The translations under genes were made by a program, and so were the position numbers. The notes beneath the pieces were generated by a model. The model did no database searches. It was not told the DNA's origin and saw only the letters and a list, made by a program, of their open reading frames with translations. A stretch of 64,000 nt of DNA, from assembly GCA_034432635.1 (NCBI GenBank), contig DAOUBK010000073.1, positions 21,905-85,904 of the forward strand, given 5' to 3'. Below, piece by piece: positions 18,407 through 27,941 of this stretch; the stretch's first letter is position 1, and every line of letters begins with the position of its first letter. Source of the DNA: Roseiflexus sp034432635. GTDB taxonomy: Bacteria; Chloroflexota; Chloroflexia; Chloroflexales; Roseiflexaceae.

Positions 18407-19339
18407 GTGCGTATGAAGCATGAACGGCGATCATTCATCGAAACTGCGGCGCAGACGCCGCTGGGTCGTTTGCGCGCTGCGCTGGATGACGCCGAGCGAG
18501 TGGCGGTCAGTGCGCGTGTGGCGGCAGACGATGCAGTAGCATTGCTCCGTGCGTGTGACACCATTGATATGCTGATCGATGCGATTGGTGCGAGCGCCGA
18601 TATTCGTCCGGAAACGAACCGCGCCGATTTTCTACGCGAGCAACTGCGGACGCATGCCGGAACGATCGTCCAGACGGTACAGCGCGCCGGTCGTGATCGT
18701 GACCTGCACAATAGCCCCTCCTGGAAGCGGGTACTGGCGATTGCAGCGGATGCGCGTGTCCGTCGTCTCCGTCGGATGGCGCTCGTCGGTGCCGGTGCAG
18801 CCGTCGTGATTGCTCTGCTGGCGCTGCTGCCGGTGATCTTTCCAGCCGAGCCGGCGCCGGATATTGCGTCGATCAGCCGTCTGCTCGCCGATCGTGAGGT
18901 AGCTGCCGCGCTCGACCTGGCGCGCGCAGAGTACGAGCGCTTTCCCGACGATCCAGAGGCGGCGCTCTGGCGCGGCGTCCTCGAACTGCGCGCCGGTGAT
19001 CCGCGGGTAGCGGAGGATCTCTTTGCGCAGGTGCGTCGCCAGGCTGCCAGCGATGTCGGTTTTCTGTTCGAACGCGGTAATCTGCTGATCCAGGCAGGTC
19101 TTCCTGATGCCGCTGAGGCTGATGCTGCCGCACTCATTGCACGCCCCGATGCTCAGGCAGAAGGGTATCTGCTCCTCGGCAGCGTGCGTGAAGCTCGCGG
19201 CGATCGTGAGGGGGCAATCGCTGCGTTTCAACAGGCTGCCGACCTCGCCGCTGCCGCTAACAAACCACAACTCGAAGTGATTGCCAAGACTCGCCTGGGC
19301 ATGATCCTGCAATCGCCGCCGCTGAATGTGGAACGCTGA
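18407..19339 (+). CDS. TPR-repeat membrane protein
   Basis: The 310-residue protein has a cytoplasmic helical N-terminal region (1-120), one hydrophobic membrane segment near 125-145 (ALVGAGAAVVIALLALLPVIF), and a tetratricopeptide-like region at about 155-300 (EYERFPDDPEAALWRGVLELRAGD, EGYLLLGSVREARGDREGAIAAFQQA). TPR arrays mediate protein-protein contacts. No enzymatic motif is visible. The start may be GTG 18407 or ATG 18413. It is monocistronic as far as the sequence shows. Confidence 0.75.
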   Translation: MRMKHERRSFIETAAQTPLGRLRAALDDAERVAVSARVAADDAVALLRACDTIDMLIDAIGASADIRPETNRADFLREQLRTHAGTIVQTVQRAGRDRDLHNSPSWKRVLAIAADARVRRLRRMALVGAGAAVVIALLALLPVIFPAEPAPDIASISRLLADREVAAALDLARAEYERFPDDPEAALWRGVLELRAGDPRVAEDLFAQVRRQAASDVGFLFERGNLLIQAGLPDAAEADAAALIARPDAQAEGYLLLGSVREARGDREGAIAAFQQAADLAAAANKPQLEVIAKTRLGMILQSPPLNVER

Positions 19340-19749
19340 GGGCGGCAGGGACGCAGGCTGCGCCTACACCTGCCTGCCAGAACTCATACGTCGAACATTC
19401 TCGTGGCGATGCGTCCGGCGCGGATGCGTCCGCGGTGCTCGCCGCGTCCTCCGGCATCGCCGCGCCATTCGGGTACGCCTGCACGCCGGGCCAGCCTGAT
19501 ATGGACGACCGGCGCGATCAGGGGTTGCTGCTAGCGCCGGCGTGCCGTGATGGGGTCGAGGTAGACAGGGAGGGGCAGCGCCTGCACCTGCCCGTCAGGA
19601 TCGCAGAACCTTCCTGAGCAATCTTTGCCCGAACCCACTGACGCCTTGCTTTGGGGACGGACGGGAGATCCGCGCCAGCGCGGCTTCTCCCGCATTGGGA
19701 CGCCCCAGCGCGCGGTTCTGGTCTCCCCGCTCCCGCGTCGGGTGTGCGA
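19340..19749. other. Non-coding GC-rich stretch with short repeats
   Basis: About 410 bases have no credible gene. The motif gatgcgtcc is repeated at 19408 and 19423. A related pair (gcgcctacacctgcctgcc near 19358 and gcgcctgcacctgcccgtc near 19577) suggests dispersed repeat fragments. Confidence 0.5.
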
Positions 19750-21369
19750 CTACGACGGAAACAACTCATCCGCCTCTGCATATGCACGGCGGCGGCGCTC
19801 GGTGGGCGACGTTTCGCTATATCCCATTGCCCGGTAGAATGCGGCATCATAGGGTCGGGTGCGGATGACCGCCGGCATTGGCACGGCATGACCCAGCACC
19901 ATCGCTTGCTGGCGCGTATCGAGGCTGGCAAGCACGGCGCGTAAACCGGCGGCGCCGCTGACGCCGGTAAAGACGGCTTCGATATCCCGGTCGTCGTTGA
20001 GGAGCGCCGTGATCCGGCTGCCGATCTGACTCATCACTTCTGGGTCGATCGATGATGGACGTTGATCGACAACGAGCAGCGTGACGCTGTATTTGCGCAA
20101 CTCACGCGCGATGATGCCGAAAATCGTCTGTCGGGCTGCATACGGGTTGAGGAATTTGTGCGCCTCCTCGATGGTGATCACCAGTTGGCGCGGCCTATCG
20201 GCGGGGTTCTTCGTGCGCAGGAAGGTTTCGGTCTGTTCGACCCAGCGACGATGGATACGGCGGGTAATGATGTTCGCCGTCAGCATATATGCCAGGGCGC
20301 TGCGGTACTGCCCGAACTCCAGCACCACATGCCGCCCGCGTGCCAGATGCTCGATCATGCGGTCGATCGCATCCGTCTGCGACTGCTGTCGGATGAACCC
20401 CAGGCGCGGGATCTGTTCCAGTTTGCGCTTCAAGGCGCTGATCGATCCCGCATGTGCGCCGGTACTTTCGGCAAATGCCCGGATATCGTCGCCGCTCATC
20501 GCCAGCAACTGCTTCATCCACTCCTGCCTGTAACGCTCCACCAGCAGGTATGCCGACTCCGCAGCAGTGGCGGTCAGGTTCAGTTCGTCCTGTAACAGGA
20601 GAATGTCTTCGACCTCGATCTGATCCTGCCCAATTGTGATGGCTTCGTCCACACTGACGCCACGTTTGTGTGAGGACTCGGCATCGAGCGAATAGATCAG
20701 CACCTGCGCGCCGAAGAGTTGCCGCAATCCTTTGACAAAGCTCCCATCTTCTGAGGCGGCGTCCCAGCCATACTCGCTGTGCATGTCGAACACCAGGTTC
20801 GACGCGATGCCGGAACGGATGATGCCACACAGGATCAGACGGGTCAGGAAACTTTTGCCGGTGCCGCTCTTGCCGAAAATCCCGTTCGAGCGTTCCACCA
20901 GACGGTTGAGATCGATGCAGACTGGAATATCCATATCGAGCGGTCTGCCGATCTCGAAGTGGGTGGCGTCTTCCGTTCCAAAGACACGGGTGAAGTCCTG
21001 CTCGTTCGCTTCGAGCACCGGCGCGAAATGACGTGGCACGGTCTTGACCGGGCGCAGACCCGCGCTGGTATCGTGAGGAAGCATCAGCATCGGTTTGAGT
21101 TGCATGGTCCCAAAGGTCGTCGTCCCTGCCAGAACATCGTGGAGGAAATCATCGCCATCCGGCGGACTTGCCAGCACATTGTGGTTGGTAGCCGCGAGTG
21201 CAATGTCGGTCACCATTGAGAAGAATTCGTGCTTCTCCCCCTGGATCACCACAAACTGACCAACGCGCACGTCCTCGACGCTCAGCCGGCTGTCGAGACG
21301 GACATTCAATCCTTCGACCAGTGAGCCGTCAGTCACAACTCCCAGACGTTTGCGGCTGAATGGCGCCAT
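19750..21369 (-). CDS. HerA/DUF87-family ATPase with N-terminal HAS barrel
   Basis: The 539-residue P-loop ATPase belongs to the FtsK-HerA superfamily. ATG 21369 is chosen for its GGGAG site 5 bases away. Residues about 5-95 form the HAS-type beta barrel. Walker A is GIFGKSGTGKSFLTRLIL near residue 170. Walker B and sensor follow as LVITIEEAHKFLNP and LLVVDQRPSSIDPEVMSQIGSRI. HerA ATPases act as DNA translocases, classically with the nuclease NurA in end resection or in defence modules. No NurA, SIR2 or helicase partner is adjacent, so the process is open. A TTGACA-16-TATATT promoter is directly upstream. Confidence 0.87.
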   Translation of the reverse strand: MAPFSRKRLGVVTDGSLVEGLNVRLDSRLSVEDVRVGQFVVIQGEKHEFFSMVTDIALAATNHNVLASPPDGDDFLHDVLAGTTTFGTMQLKPMLMLPHDTSAGLRPVKTVPRHFAPVLEANEQDFTRVFGTEDATHFEIGRPLDMDIPVCIDLNRLVERSNGIFGKSGTGKSFLTRLILCGIIRSGIASNLVFDMHSEYGWDAASEDGSFVKGLRQLFGAQVLIYSLDAESSHKRGVSVDEAITIGQDQIEVEDILLLQDELNLTATAAESAYLLVERYRQEWMKQLLAMSGDDIRAFAESTGAHAGSISALKRKLEQIPRLGFIRQQSQTDAIDRMIEHLARGRHVVLEFGQYRSALAYMLTANIITRRIHRRWVEQTETFLRTKNPADRPRQLVITIEEAHKFLNPYAARQTIFGIIARELRKYSVTLLVVDQRPSSIDPEVMSQIGSRITALLNDDRDIEAVFTGVSGAAGLRAVLASLDTRQQAMVLGHAVPMPAVIRTRPYDAAFYRAMGYSETSPTERRRRAYAEADELFPS

Positions 21370-21402
21370 GCGATCTCCCTCTGGTGCAACCATACCCGCA
21401 CA

Positions 21403-21430
21403 AATATACCAGTTTCTACCGATGTGTCAA
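21403..21430 (-). promoter_or_regulatory. Promoter of the HerA-like ATPase (TTGACA-16-TATATT)
   Basis: On the minus strand TTGACA is at 21425-21430 and TATATT at 21403-21408, about 33 bases before the start codon at 21369. Confidence 0.7.
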
Positions 21431-21657
21431 CATCATTCGGAGTCACTCCGGGGTATGCAGTCGTTCGCTTCTGCGGAGCATCCGGGCGCTCCGACCAGCA
21501 TGCGCGTCAGCGTCGGCGCTCTGTGCACAATATGCGCGATCCCTGTGATGCGGACTGTTACGCCTGATGTGAGGTTTTGTTAATGAAAAAGTCATAACAT
21601 GCCGCTTTGTTATTACAATTTTGTGATTTATGGTGATTTACACTATTTTCATTATCA

Positions 21658-21686
21658 TTGACACCATGTTCCGTTTCTTTTATAGT
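21658..21686 (+). promoter_or_regulatory. Promoter of the large exported protein (TTGACA-17-TATAGT)
   Basis: TTGACA at 21658-21663 and TATAGT at 21681-21686 have an ideal 17-base spacer. They lie in a markedly AT-rich block (about 21575-21755) that stands out from the surrounding GC-rich DNA. The predicted leader is about 65 bases. Confidence 0.8.
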
Positions 21687-21755
21687 CTTTTTGCTACTTT
21701 GGATGAAAAACTACGGTCACTTTTGGTTCACGTCAGTTTTTTTGTCGGAGGACAT

Positions 21756-24700
21756 ATGTCATTTCGTTCCCGGACGCTTCACTATGTGCTGATGATTGTG
21801 TTCATTGTTGTCGCCATACCGCCTCAATCGGCGCCGCAGCATTCGTCCTTCATCGAACGAATGGCAGCCCCGCCTGCGGCGGTAGCCCAGAGCGCTGCGC
21901 CGGTTGGTCCGCAACCAGGTGATGTGTTCAAACAGTTTCAGGACAATACGCCCTATCGGCAAACGTCGGTGTGCAATGCTTCGGGAACCCGGTGCGGCTC
22001 CGTGGCATCGGAGCAGCCACGCCAGGCGCCGAATGTCGATCTTGCCAATGCCGTGCGCGCCGAGGCGGTGTTTGAGTATTGGGGCGGGCATCTGGCTTCG
22101 ACGCAACAGGAATTCCAGGTAAACGGCGGTCCGTGGACGCCCTACCCGGATATTCAGGGTATTCCTGCCGATACACTCCCGACCTGCTACTTCCGCGCGC
22201 TAATCAACGCGATTGCGCCGTTGCCTCTGGAGGGAACCGGTGGCGTTCGTTCGCCGGGCAGCACCGGCAATGTCGTGACGGTCAATTATCGCTACCGGAT
22301 CGGTCCGCAGCGGTCGTTGCCGCAGTGTGCTTCAGGCACGAATTTCTACTGGGGCAACATGTGGATCTATGAGGTAACCACACGCATCTACTACAGCCCG
22401 ACCATCACGCGCCCCGATGGTGCGATCGTGTCACCTGCGGATGGCGCCATAATCACCGAGGACCGCAGCGCCGGTCAGTTTCCGCGTATCACGGTACGGG
22501 CGCAGGCGCCGACCGGTCGCTCGATTGCGCGCGTTGACCTGATCGGGAATTATCTCGACTACGATTGGGACGGCGATGGTGTGTTGCGCGAGTGGCATTA
22601 TGCGTTGCGTCACGGCGTCTGGGAACGTACCATCGGAACCCGCCCCTCTCCGTCGCGGGGTACCAGCACTGACGGCGAGTACGACTTTACCTGGAACACG
22701 GAATGGGTGCCGGATCAGGATCAACCGGTGCAGTTGATGGCGCGAATCACCGATAACACCGGTGTCAGTTACATGACGCCGGCAGTGACGGTCACGTTCG
22801 ACCGTGTTGGGCGCAGTGTGCGGATGTATACCACCTGGAGCGATTATTACGGGCAGCGGGTGTTCGGTCCGCCGCGCAACTTTGGTTTCAATACCTACCG
22901 TCAGCCCCGGATCGGCAAGACTGCGTTCATTTCCATCCCGGATCCGCTCACCAATGCCACCAGAGCGCGGTTTATCCTCTATAGCTGGAGCGGTCAATCA
23001 TCTACCGACTCGAGAACCACGGTTGCTGTCAATACTTTCTCAATCTGGTCTGACAATTCCTTCGGCATATTCCACGATTACAGTTTTAATGCACGCGTTC
23101 TTGATAATCCCGGCAGTTTTCTCAATCAGGGCGACAATATTCTGCGCATCTGGTCGAATCGCACCGATCATGAACTCGAAGTGCTCTGGCCCGGTCCGGC
23201 GCTGTTCATCGAATACAGCGCTCCGCCTGAGACGCCGCAGTTGCGCGCCATCGATGCGTCCTTCGGTACCCCAGAGGATCAGCCGCTGTCGTTCACGTTG
23301 CCGGTGAGCAATGAGGCGCGCGCCGCGCTCCAGTATACAATTCTGACGCCTCCTGCACTTGGAACACTGCGCGGTATCGCGCCCAATCTGACCTATACGC
23401 CCGATCCGGATGTCAATGGCAGCGATCGTTTGGTGTTCCGCGTCGATGATCAGTACGGGCGCAGCGCCACGGCGACCGTCTCCATCGATATTCAGGCAGT
23501 GGATGATCCGCCGGAGATTATCCTGGACGGCGGAGCGTTGCTGAGACCTGACGATGTGCTGGATCGTTCCGGCAGGGTGCGCGATCCGGACTCTTCATCG
23601 CTGACGGCAACGGTCGATTACGGCGATGGCAGCGGTGAGCAACCGTTGAACCTCGAGGCGGACGGCTCCTTCCGGTTGATCTACCGGTATCGCAATGGCG
23701 GGCGCTTTCCACTGACGGTACGTGTCAGCGATGGCGCGCAGACCAGTATTACAACTGTGCCGGTGACGGTGATCACCCCCGGCACGCCGCCGCCTCCCGA
23801 TGACTGGAGCCTGACCGGATGGCGCTACCGGGCGCCGCTGGAGGCGCAATCAGGCGCATATCCACGTGTCGATCATGTTGCCGAGTTCGATGTCAACTTT
23901 ACCACTGCACTATTGCAGGCAGGTGGAAGCAGTGCGTTGCTGCGCGAATCGATCCGGGTAGTCGAGGTTGATGCAAGCGGCAATGTGATCGATCCGAATG
24001 TCGTCTATCAGTTCGATCCGGTGAGCGGGTACGATCCGACAACCAACGCGCGCGGAAAGCTGCTGGTACTGCTGCGCGGACGCACCGAGGCAAACACAAC
24101 CCGTCGTTTCTACGTCTACTTCGAGACGCAGGGACGCTTTGCGCCGCCGACGTTCGCGCCACTGACGACGGTCGTCACGCCGACGTTGATCTATCAGCGC
24201 GACCAGGCGACTGTCATCGAGACGCGCAGTTCTGATGGGCAGCGCAACGCCACATTCTACTACTCGCTCAACGGCGGCGCGCTCGTCAGTCTGTTCGATC
24301 GCGCGAATGCCGACTGGATTTCGTACAATCCGGCAGCCGATTCGGCAGGCGCGTACCGCGGCATTCCGAACGTCGGTCCGGTCTTCCATCCCGGATACTA
24401 CAATGTGTTTCCCATTCCGAGCGGGTCGGGTCCGCTTCAAGGGAACGAACTCAGCACAAATCAACGATCATCGACGACTATCGAACGCGAAGGAACGCTG
24501 CGCACGGTGGTGCGCTCGGTGAGCAGCAATGGGCAGTGGGAGGCGGTCTGGGAGTTCTTCCCCAACAGGGTTCGGATGTCGATTGTACGCGCGCCGGTTG
24601 CCTACTGGTGGTTGTACGAAGGGACACCGGGCGGAACGCTCAATGAGGGCGATCGCTGGGTGCGCGGCGATGGACAGTCCGGTATCGCCTATGACGGTTC

Positions 24701-25703
24701 GTTTACCTATCGGGAACGCTTCCACGCCGACATCGACGGTGCGGAGTGGGTCTACTTCCGCGCCGGTGAGCCGTCTCAGGACGGGCGGGCGCTCTGGCTG
24801 GCGCACCACGATGATACCGACATGACAATCGAGATGTATCGCCAGCAGAATGACTCGTCCGGCGTTCAGAATGGCATGACGGTCTTCGGTTTCGGTCGGC
24901 GCGAATGGACCGGGTCGTCACAGACGTTGCAGCCGGAACTGCGGAATCAACGCCGTTTCTCGCTGGGGTTCATCGATAATGCACCGGCGACGTTCGATAG
25001 TGCTGCGGGACGCGAGATCGAAGGGCGTTACCGCGATCTGGCGGCGGTGACCGTTGGGCAGGGTGAGCGTCTGATCCCGAACCTGGCACCATGGGCACCG
25101 GGAGAGACCTACAGTGTTCGCCCTGGTCGAACGCTGGAGGTGCCGGCGCCCGGCGTGCGCGCCAACGACAGCGATAGCGACGCTGATCGGTTCCAGGTGA
25201 CACTGACCGGTGAGCCGCAGAATGGTACGCTGACGTTCAACGGCGACGGTTCTTTCACCTATGTTCCGGCTGACGGTTTCATCGGCACAGACGTCTTCAC
25301 CTATACGGCAGGCGATGGGCGGCTCAGCGCCCCGCCGACGACGGTGATCATCCAGGTCACCCCCAACCAGCCGCCGACGGCGCAGGTGAGCAGTGCAACG
25401 ACGACCAACCTGCGCCCGTTGAGTGTGCCGGTGCCGGGGGTGCTGGAAGGGGCAGGCGACCCGGACGGCGATCCCCTGACGGCGGTGCTGATCAGTCCGC
25501 CTGCCGGTGGGACGCTGAACCTCAACCCGGACGGGTCGTACACCTACACGCCGCGCCCGGATTTCATCGGGGTGGATGTGTTCCAGATCGCCGCGTTCGA
25601 TGGCGAGGCGCAGTCGGCGCCGGTGGAGGTGCGGATCACGGTGACGCGCGAGGTCGCATCAACGCCAGGCTATCGGATGTTCATACCGCTGATTGTGCGC
25701 TGA
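21756..25703 (+). CDS. Large exported beta-domain protein (cadherin-like, PKD and DUF2341-like domains)
   Basis: The ATG at 21756 has GGAGG five bases upstream and begins a signal-peptide-like segment (MSFRSRTLHYVLMIVFIVVAI), so it is preferred over an upstream in-frame ATG. The mature part of the 1315-residue protein has a unique N-terminal region, a cadherin/Big_9-like domain at about 495-580 (EDQPLSFTLP...GSDRLVFRVDD), a PKD-like domain at about 585-675 (DYGDGSGEQPL, YRNGGRFPLTVRVSDG), and a DUF2341-like lectin-type beta sandwich at about 690-1100. Two tandem cadherin-like repeats (about 1118-1290) share the pattern VPxPGV, PxxGTLxxNxDGSxTYxPxxxFxGxDVF. The protein ends YRMFIPLIVR. A cell-surface or sheath role is inferred. 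Confidence 0.85.
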   Translation: MSFRSRTLHYVLMIVFIVVAIPPQSAPQHSSFIERMAAPPAAVAQSAAPVGPQPGDVFKQFQDNTPYRQTSVCNASGTRCGSVASEQPRQAPNVDLANAVRAEAVFEYWGGHLASTQQEFQVNGGPWTPYPDIQGIPADTLPTCYFRALINAIAPLPLEGTGGVRSPGSTGNVVTVNYRYRIGPQRSLPQCASGTNFYWGNMWIYEVTTRIYYSPTITRPDGAIVSPADGAIITEDRSAGQFPRITVRAQAPTGRSIARVDLIGNYLDYDWDGDGVLREWHYALRHGVWERTIGTRPSPSRGTSTDGEYDFTWNTEWVPDQDQPVQLMARITDNTGVSYMTPAVTVTFDRVGRSVRMYTTWSDYYGQRVFGPPRNFGFNTYRQPRIGKTAFISIPDPLTNATRARFILYSWSGQSSTDSRTTVAVNTFSIWSDNSFGIFHDYSFNARVLDNPGSFLNQGDNILRIWSNRTDHELEVLWPGPALFIEYSAPPETPQLRAIDASFGTPEDQPLSFTLPVSNEARAALQYTILTPPALGTLRGIAPNLTYTPDPDVNGSDRLVFRVDDQYGRSATATVSIDIQAVDDPPEIILDGGALLRPDDVLDRSGRVRDPDSSSLTATVDYGDGSGEQPLNLEADGSFRLIYRYRNGGRFPLTVRVSDGAQTSITTVPVTVITPGTPPPPDDWSLTGWRYRAPLEAQSGAYPRVDHVAEFDVNFTTALLQAGGSSALLRESIRVVEVDASGNVIDPNVVYQFDPVSGYDPTTNARGKLLVLLRGRTEANTTRRFYVYFETQGRFAPPTFAPLTTVVTPTLIYQRDQATVIETRSSDGQRNATFYYSLNGGALVSLFDRANADWISYNPAADSAGAYRGIPNVGPVFHPGYYNVFPIPSGSGPLQGNELSTNQRSSTTIEREGTLRTVVRSVSSNGQWEAVWEFFPNRVRMSIVRAPVAYWWLYEGTPGGTLNEGDRWVRGDGQSGIAYDGSFTYRERFHADIDGAEWVYFRAGEPSQDGRALWLAHHDDTDMTIEMYRQQNDSSGVQNGMTVFGFGRREWTGSSQTLQPELRNQRRFSLGFIDNAPATFDSAAGREIEGRYRDLAAVTVGQGERLIPNLAPWAPGETYSVRPGRTLEVPAPGVRANDSDSDADRFQVTLTGEPQNGTLTFNGDGSFTYVPADGFIGTDVFTYTAGDGRLSAPPTTVIIQVTPNQPPTAQVSSATTTNLRPLSVPVPGVLEGAGDPDGDPLTAVLISPPAGGTLNLNPDGSYTYTPRPDFIGVDVFQIAAFDGEAQSAPVEVRITVTREVASTPGYRMFIPLIVR

Positions 25704-25801
25704 CAGGGAACGGTTCGCGGGGCGATGTCCAGGACATTGCCCCTCTTTTGCGTGTGACGCGCGCGACTGGTACCATGTTGCCGGTGGTTGTGGAGAAGCG
25801 T

Positions 25802-27016
25802 ATGGCGATTGATATCTGCGCACTGACGATATTCGATGGTCCTAACCGGTTCGATCCGCGCCCCGGTGTCCTGGCGCATCTCTGCGCCGGGCAGGATGCC
25901 GGAGCGGCATTACACGCGGCGCTCAAGGATGCGGCACAGCGGATCGGACTGGTGATCGGCGCGCCGCACATCGAGAGCCGCATCGCTGACGACCAGGTCT
26001 GGCACGACGTGTTTTTCATGACCCCGATGCCGGCGATTGGCGCCGAGATGCTGCGCTATGTCGTGGCGCTGCTCAATGCGCGCAGTGCGGCTGACGATGC
26101 GTGGGATGCAGACGAGCAACTGTGGGCTTTGCAGAAGAGACGTCGGGCGGCAGCCCTGCCGCTCCAGGCGCTGCAACTGATCGCCGAAGCCTCGGCGCGG
26201 CAGATTCCGGCGTTCGTGCGGCGTAATGGTGTGATTCAGATTGGCTACGGTGTGCGCGGCTACGCAGTTGATCCGGCATTGTTTCGCAAAAGCGGGGCGC
26301 ATCTGCGCCCGGCTGATGTTAGTACAGGTGCGCCACCCTTTGCGCAATCGCCGATGAGTCCGACGGTTCCCTGGGAACGTCTGGGAGTCGTTCCGGTCGT
26401 GGTCGTCTCTGGCGGCGGATCGCATGTCGCTACGGATATATTTGCTGCTCGTGTGCAGGCGCGGCGCAGCGGAACGATCAGTGCGCTCTCGGCATCGTTT
26501 GATGCTACGCGTGATTGCCTGATCGATCCGCAGGCTGAAACCGTGATTCTGGATCTCGATCCGGTCGATCTGCTGCGACGTGGCTTGCCGGTTGAACAAT
26601 GTGCGGTCAGCGCGTTGCTCGACCTGCCGGAAGCGCTGGTGAGCGAAGCGGGCAGCCGTGACGATCTGGCGCGCGCGTTGGGTGTTGCGCTGCTGGTGAC
26701 GGCGCCGGATGGACGGGGCATTCTCAATGCCGATGATCCGGCGATTCTGGCGCTGGCAGACTATGCGCCGTGTCCGGTGATTCTGATAGCCCGCTCAGAG
26801 CACGCAGCGTTGCGTGCGCATCGTGCCGCCGGGGGTAGTGCGCTCTTCCTGCGCGATCAGGAGATCGTGGTTGCCTGTGGGCAGGAAGAAACGGCTGTCG
26901 CGCCGTCGCCGGACCTGGATCCCTGGCAGGCGACCATTCTCGAAGCGCTCCTGCTTGCGTTTCCGTGTAAAGAAAGCGATGAGGAAAAGGCTGTCTCCAG
27001 ATTTGCCTCTGACTGA
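25802..27016 (+). CDS. Cyanophycin-synthetase/Mur-ligase-like protein with degenerate ATP site
   Basis: ATG 25802 is chosen because GGAG precedes it and the protein then begins MAIDICALTIFDGPN, like the N-terminal domain of cyanophycin synthetase (CphA). The 404 residues seem to keep the CphA N-terminal domain and a Mur-ligase-like domain. The central ATP-grasp domain found in CphA is missing, apart from IQIGYGVRGYAVD near residue 158, which resembles the start of that domain. The Mur P-loop position (normally GTNGKTT) reads VSGGGSHVAT, without the catalytic Lys. GRGILNADDPAILALA matches the Mur/CphA LNADDP block. Activity as an amide ligase is therefore unlikely. A regulatory or binding role, or early decay, is possible. 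The next stretch downstream is a pseudogene. Confidence 0.65.
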   Translation: MAIDICALTIFDGPNRFDPRPGVLAHLCAGQDAGAALHAALKDAAQRIGLVIGAPHIESRIADDQVWHDVFFMTPMPAIGAEMLRYVVALLNARSAADDAWDADEQLWALQKRRRAAALPLQALQLIAEASARQIPAFVRRNGVIQIGYGVRGYAVDPALFRKSGAHLRPADVSTGAPPFAQSPMSPTVPWERLGVVPVVVVSGGGSHVATDIFAARVQARRSGTISALSASFDATRDCLIDPQAETVILDLDPVDLLRRGLPVEQCAVSALLDLPEALVSEAGSRDDLARALGVALLVTAPDGRGILNADDPAILALADYAPCPVILIARSEHAALRAHRAAGGSALFLRDQEIVVACGQEETAVAPSPDLDPWQATILEALLLAFPCKESDEEKAVSRFASD

Positions 27017-27042
27017 TGGAGATGGTGCCATCGGCGGATTAC

Positions 27043-27926
27043 TTATACCTCCAGGTCATAATCCGGCGCCGGAACGGTAATGTCGTACCGTCGCAGGCAA
27101 TCACCGTCGCCCCGAACTTCCAGAGTATAGGCGTCGGCTTGCAACCTGCTGATGGTAAAGCGCCCCTCCTCCTGAACAGGAACCTCCAGTCAGCGTTCAA
27201 TCAGGATCAACTTCAGCGTCTCTAAAGGCTGATCGGTATGAATCACGCCCCGATAGTTCAGAAAACATCCGCGGCATTCCTGTCAGTTACTGATTGCACC
27301 GCTGGCTGAGTTGATCGCACAACGCGTAACTCCCGTGTCCGCACCAGGGGAGCAACCAGCGGTACATATGGGTCTAGCGCCGGAGTAACCGTGAGTGGAA
27401 TAGCCGGGCGCATCTCATTATCCGATGTATTCCCGAGATCGCTCAGATTGGGCTATGTATCGTGCTGGGCCACCTGCATCGCAACCGGCGTCGTCTGCCT
27501 GCTCAAACTATCGGGCAGCAGATCGGTCGGCATGTAAGGATGACGCAACAGAGCCATCAGCGCACGTGCTAACAGGTTATGCTCATCGTCCGGTGTGCTG
27601 GCCCAGGCCGTGATCAGATAATGTACATCAATCCGAACCGGTGTCCGCCAATGATGTCGGGATTGTCCGCGAATATCGAGTACAAGATCGGCTGTTCGGG
27701 GAAAGCAGGTGAGCGCCTCGCCAATGTGCACAATGGTTATTGCCCGAATTGCTTTCTCTGGTGTGGCAGAACCTCGTTCAATCGCTGGCGCCTCGTTGCG
27801 CAGCAGCAGGATGGGATTGATGCTTCTGTACGGATGAGGGTCGTGCGCGGTGCACTGTGGCTGGAAACTTCCAGATGTGGAATTGCGTCTCTTTTCATGG
27901 AACGCTACAATGCTCCGTATAGCCAT
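27043..27926 (-). pseudogene. Decayed DUF4255 (Pvc16-like tail-cap) gene with C-terminal beta domain
   Basis: The minus strand reads RIDVHYLITAWASTPDDEHNLLARALMALLRHPYMP, the hallmark of DUF4255/Pvc16 proteins of contractile tail-like particles. The frame then hits TAG at 27450-27452. Past the stop, the same frame continues with the expected family text NEMRPAIPLTVTPALDPYVPLVAPLVRTRELR. After further stops and shifts, EGRFTISRLQADAYTLEVRGDGDCLRRYDITVPAP runs to a stop at 27043, resembling a carboxypeptidase-regulatory-like domain. The N-terminal part is poorly preserved. No sheath, tube or baseplate gene is nearby, so this is an isolated remnant. Confidence 0.75.
27883..27911 (+). promoter_or_regulatory. 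Probable promoter of the S41 lipoprotein gene (TTGCGT-17-TACAAT)
   Basis: TTGCGT at 27883-27888 and TACAAT at 27906-27911 have a 17-base spacer, about 31 bases before the start at 27942. Confidence 0.55.
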
Positions 27927-27941
27927 AGCAAAGGAGTAACC

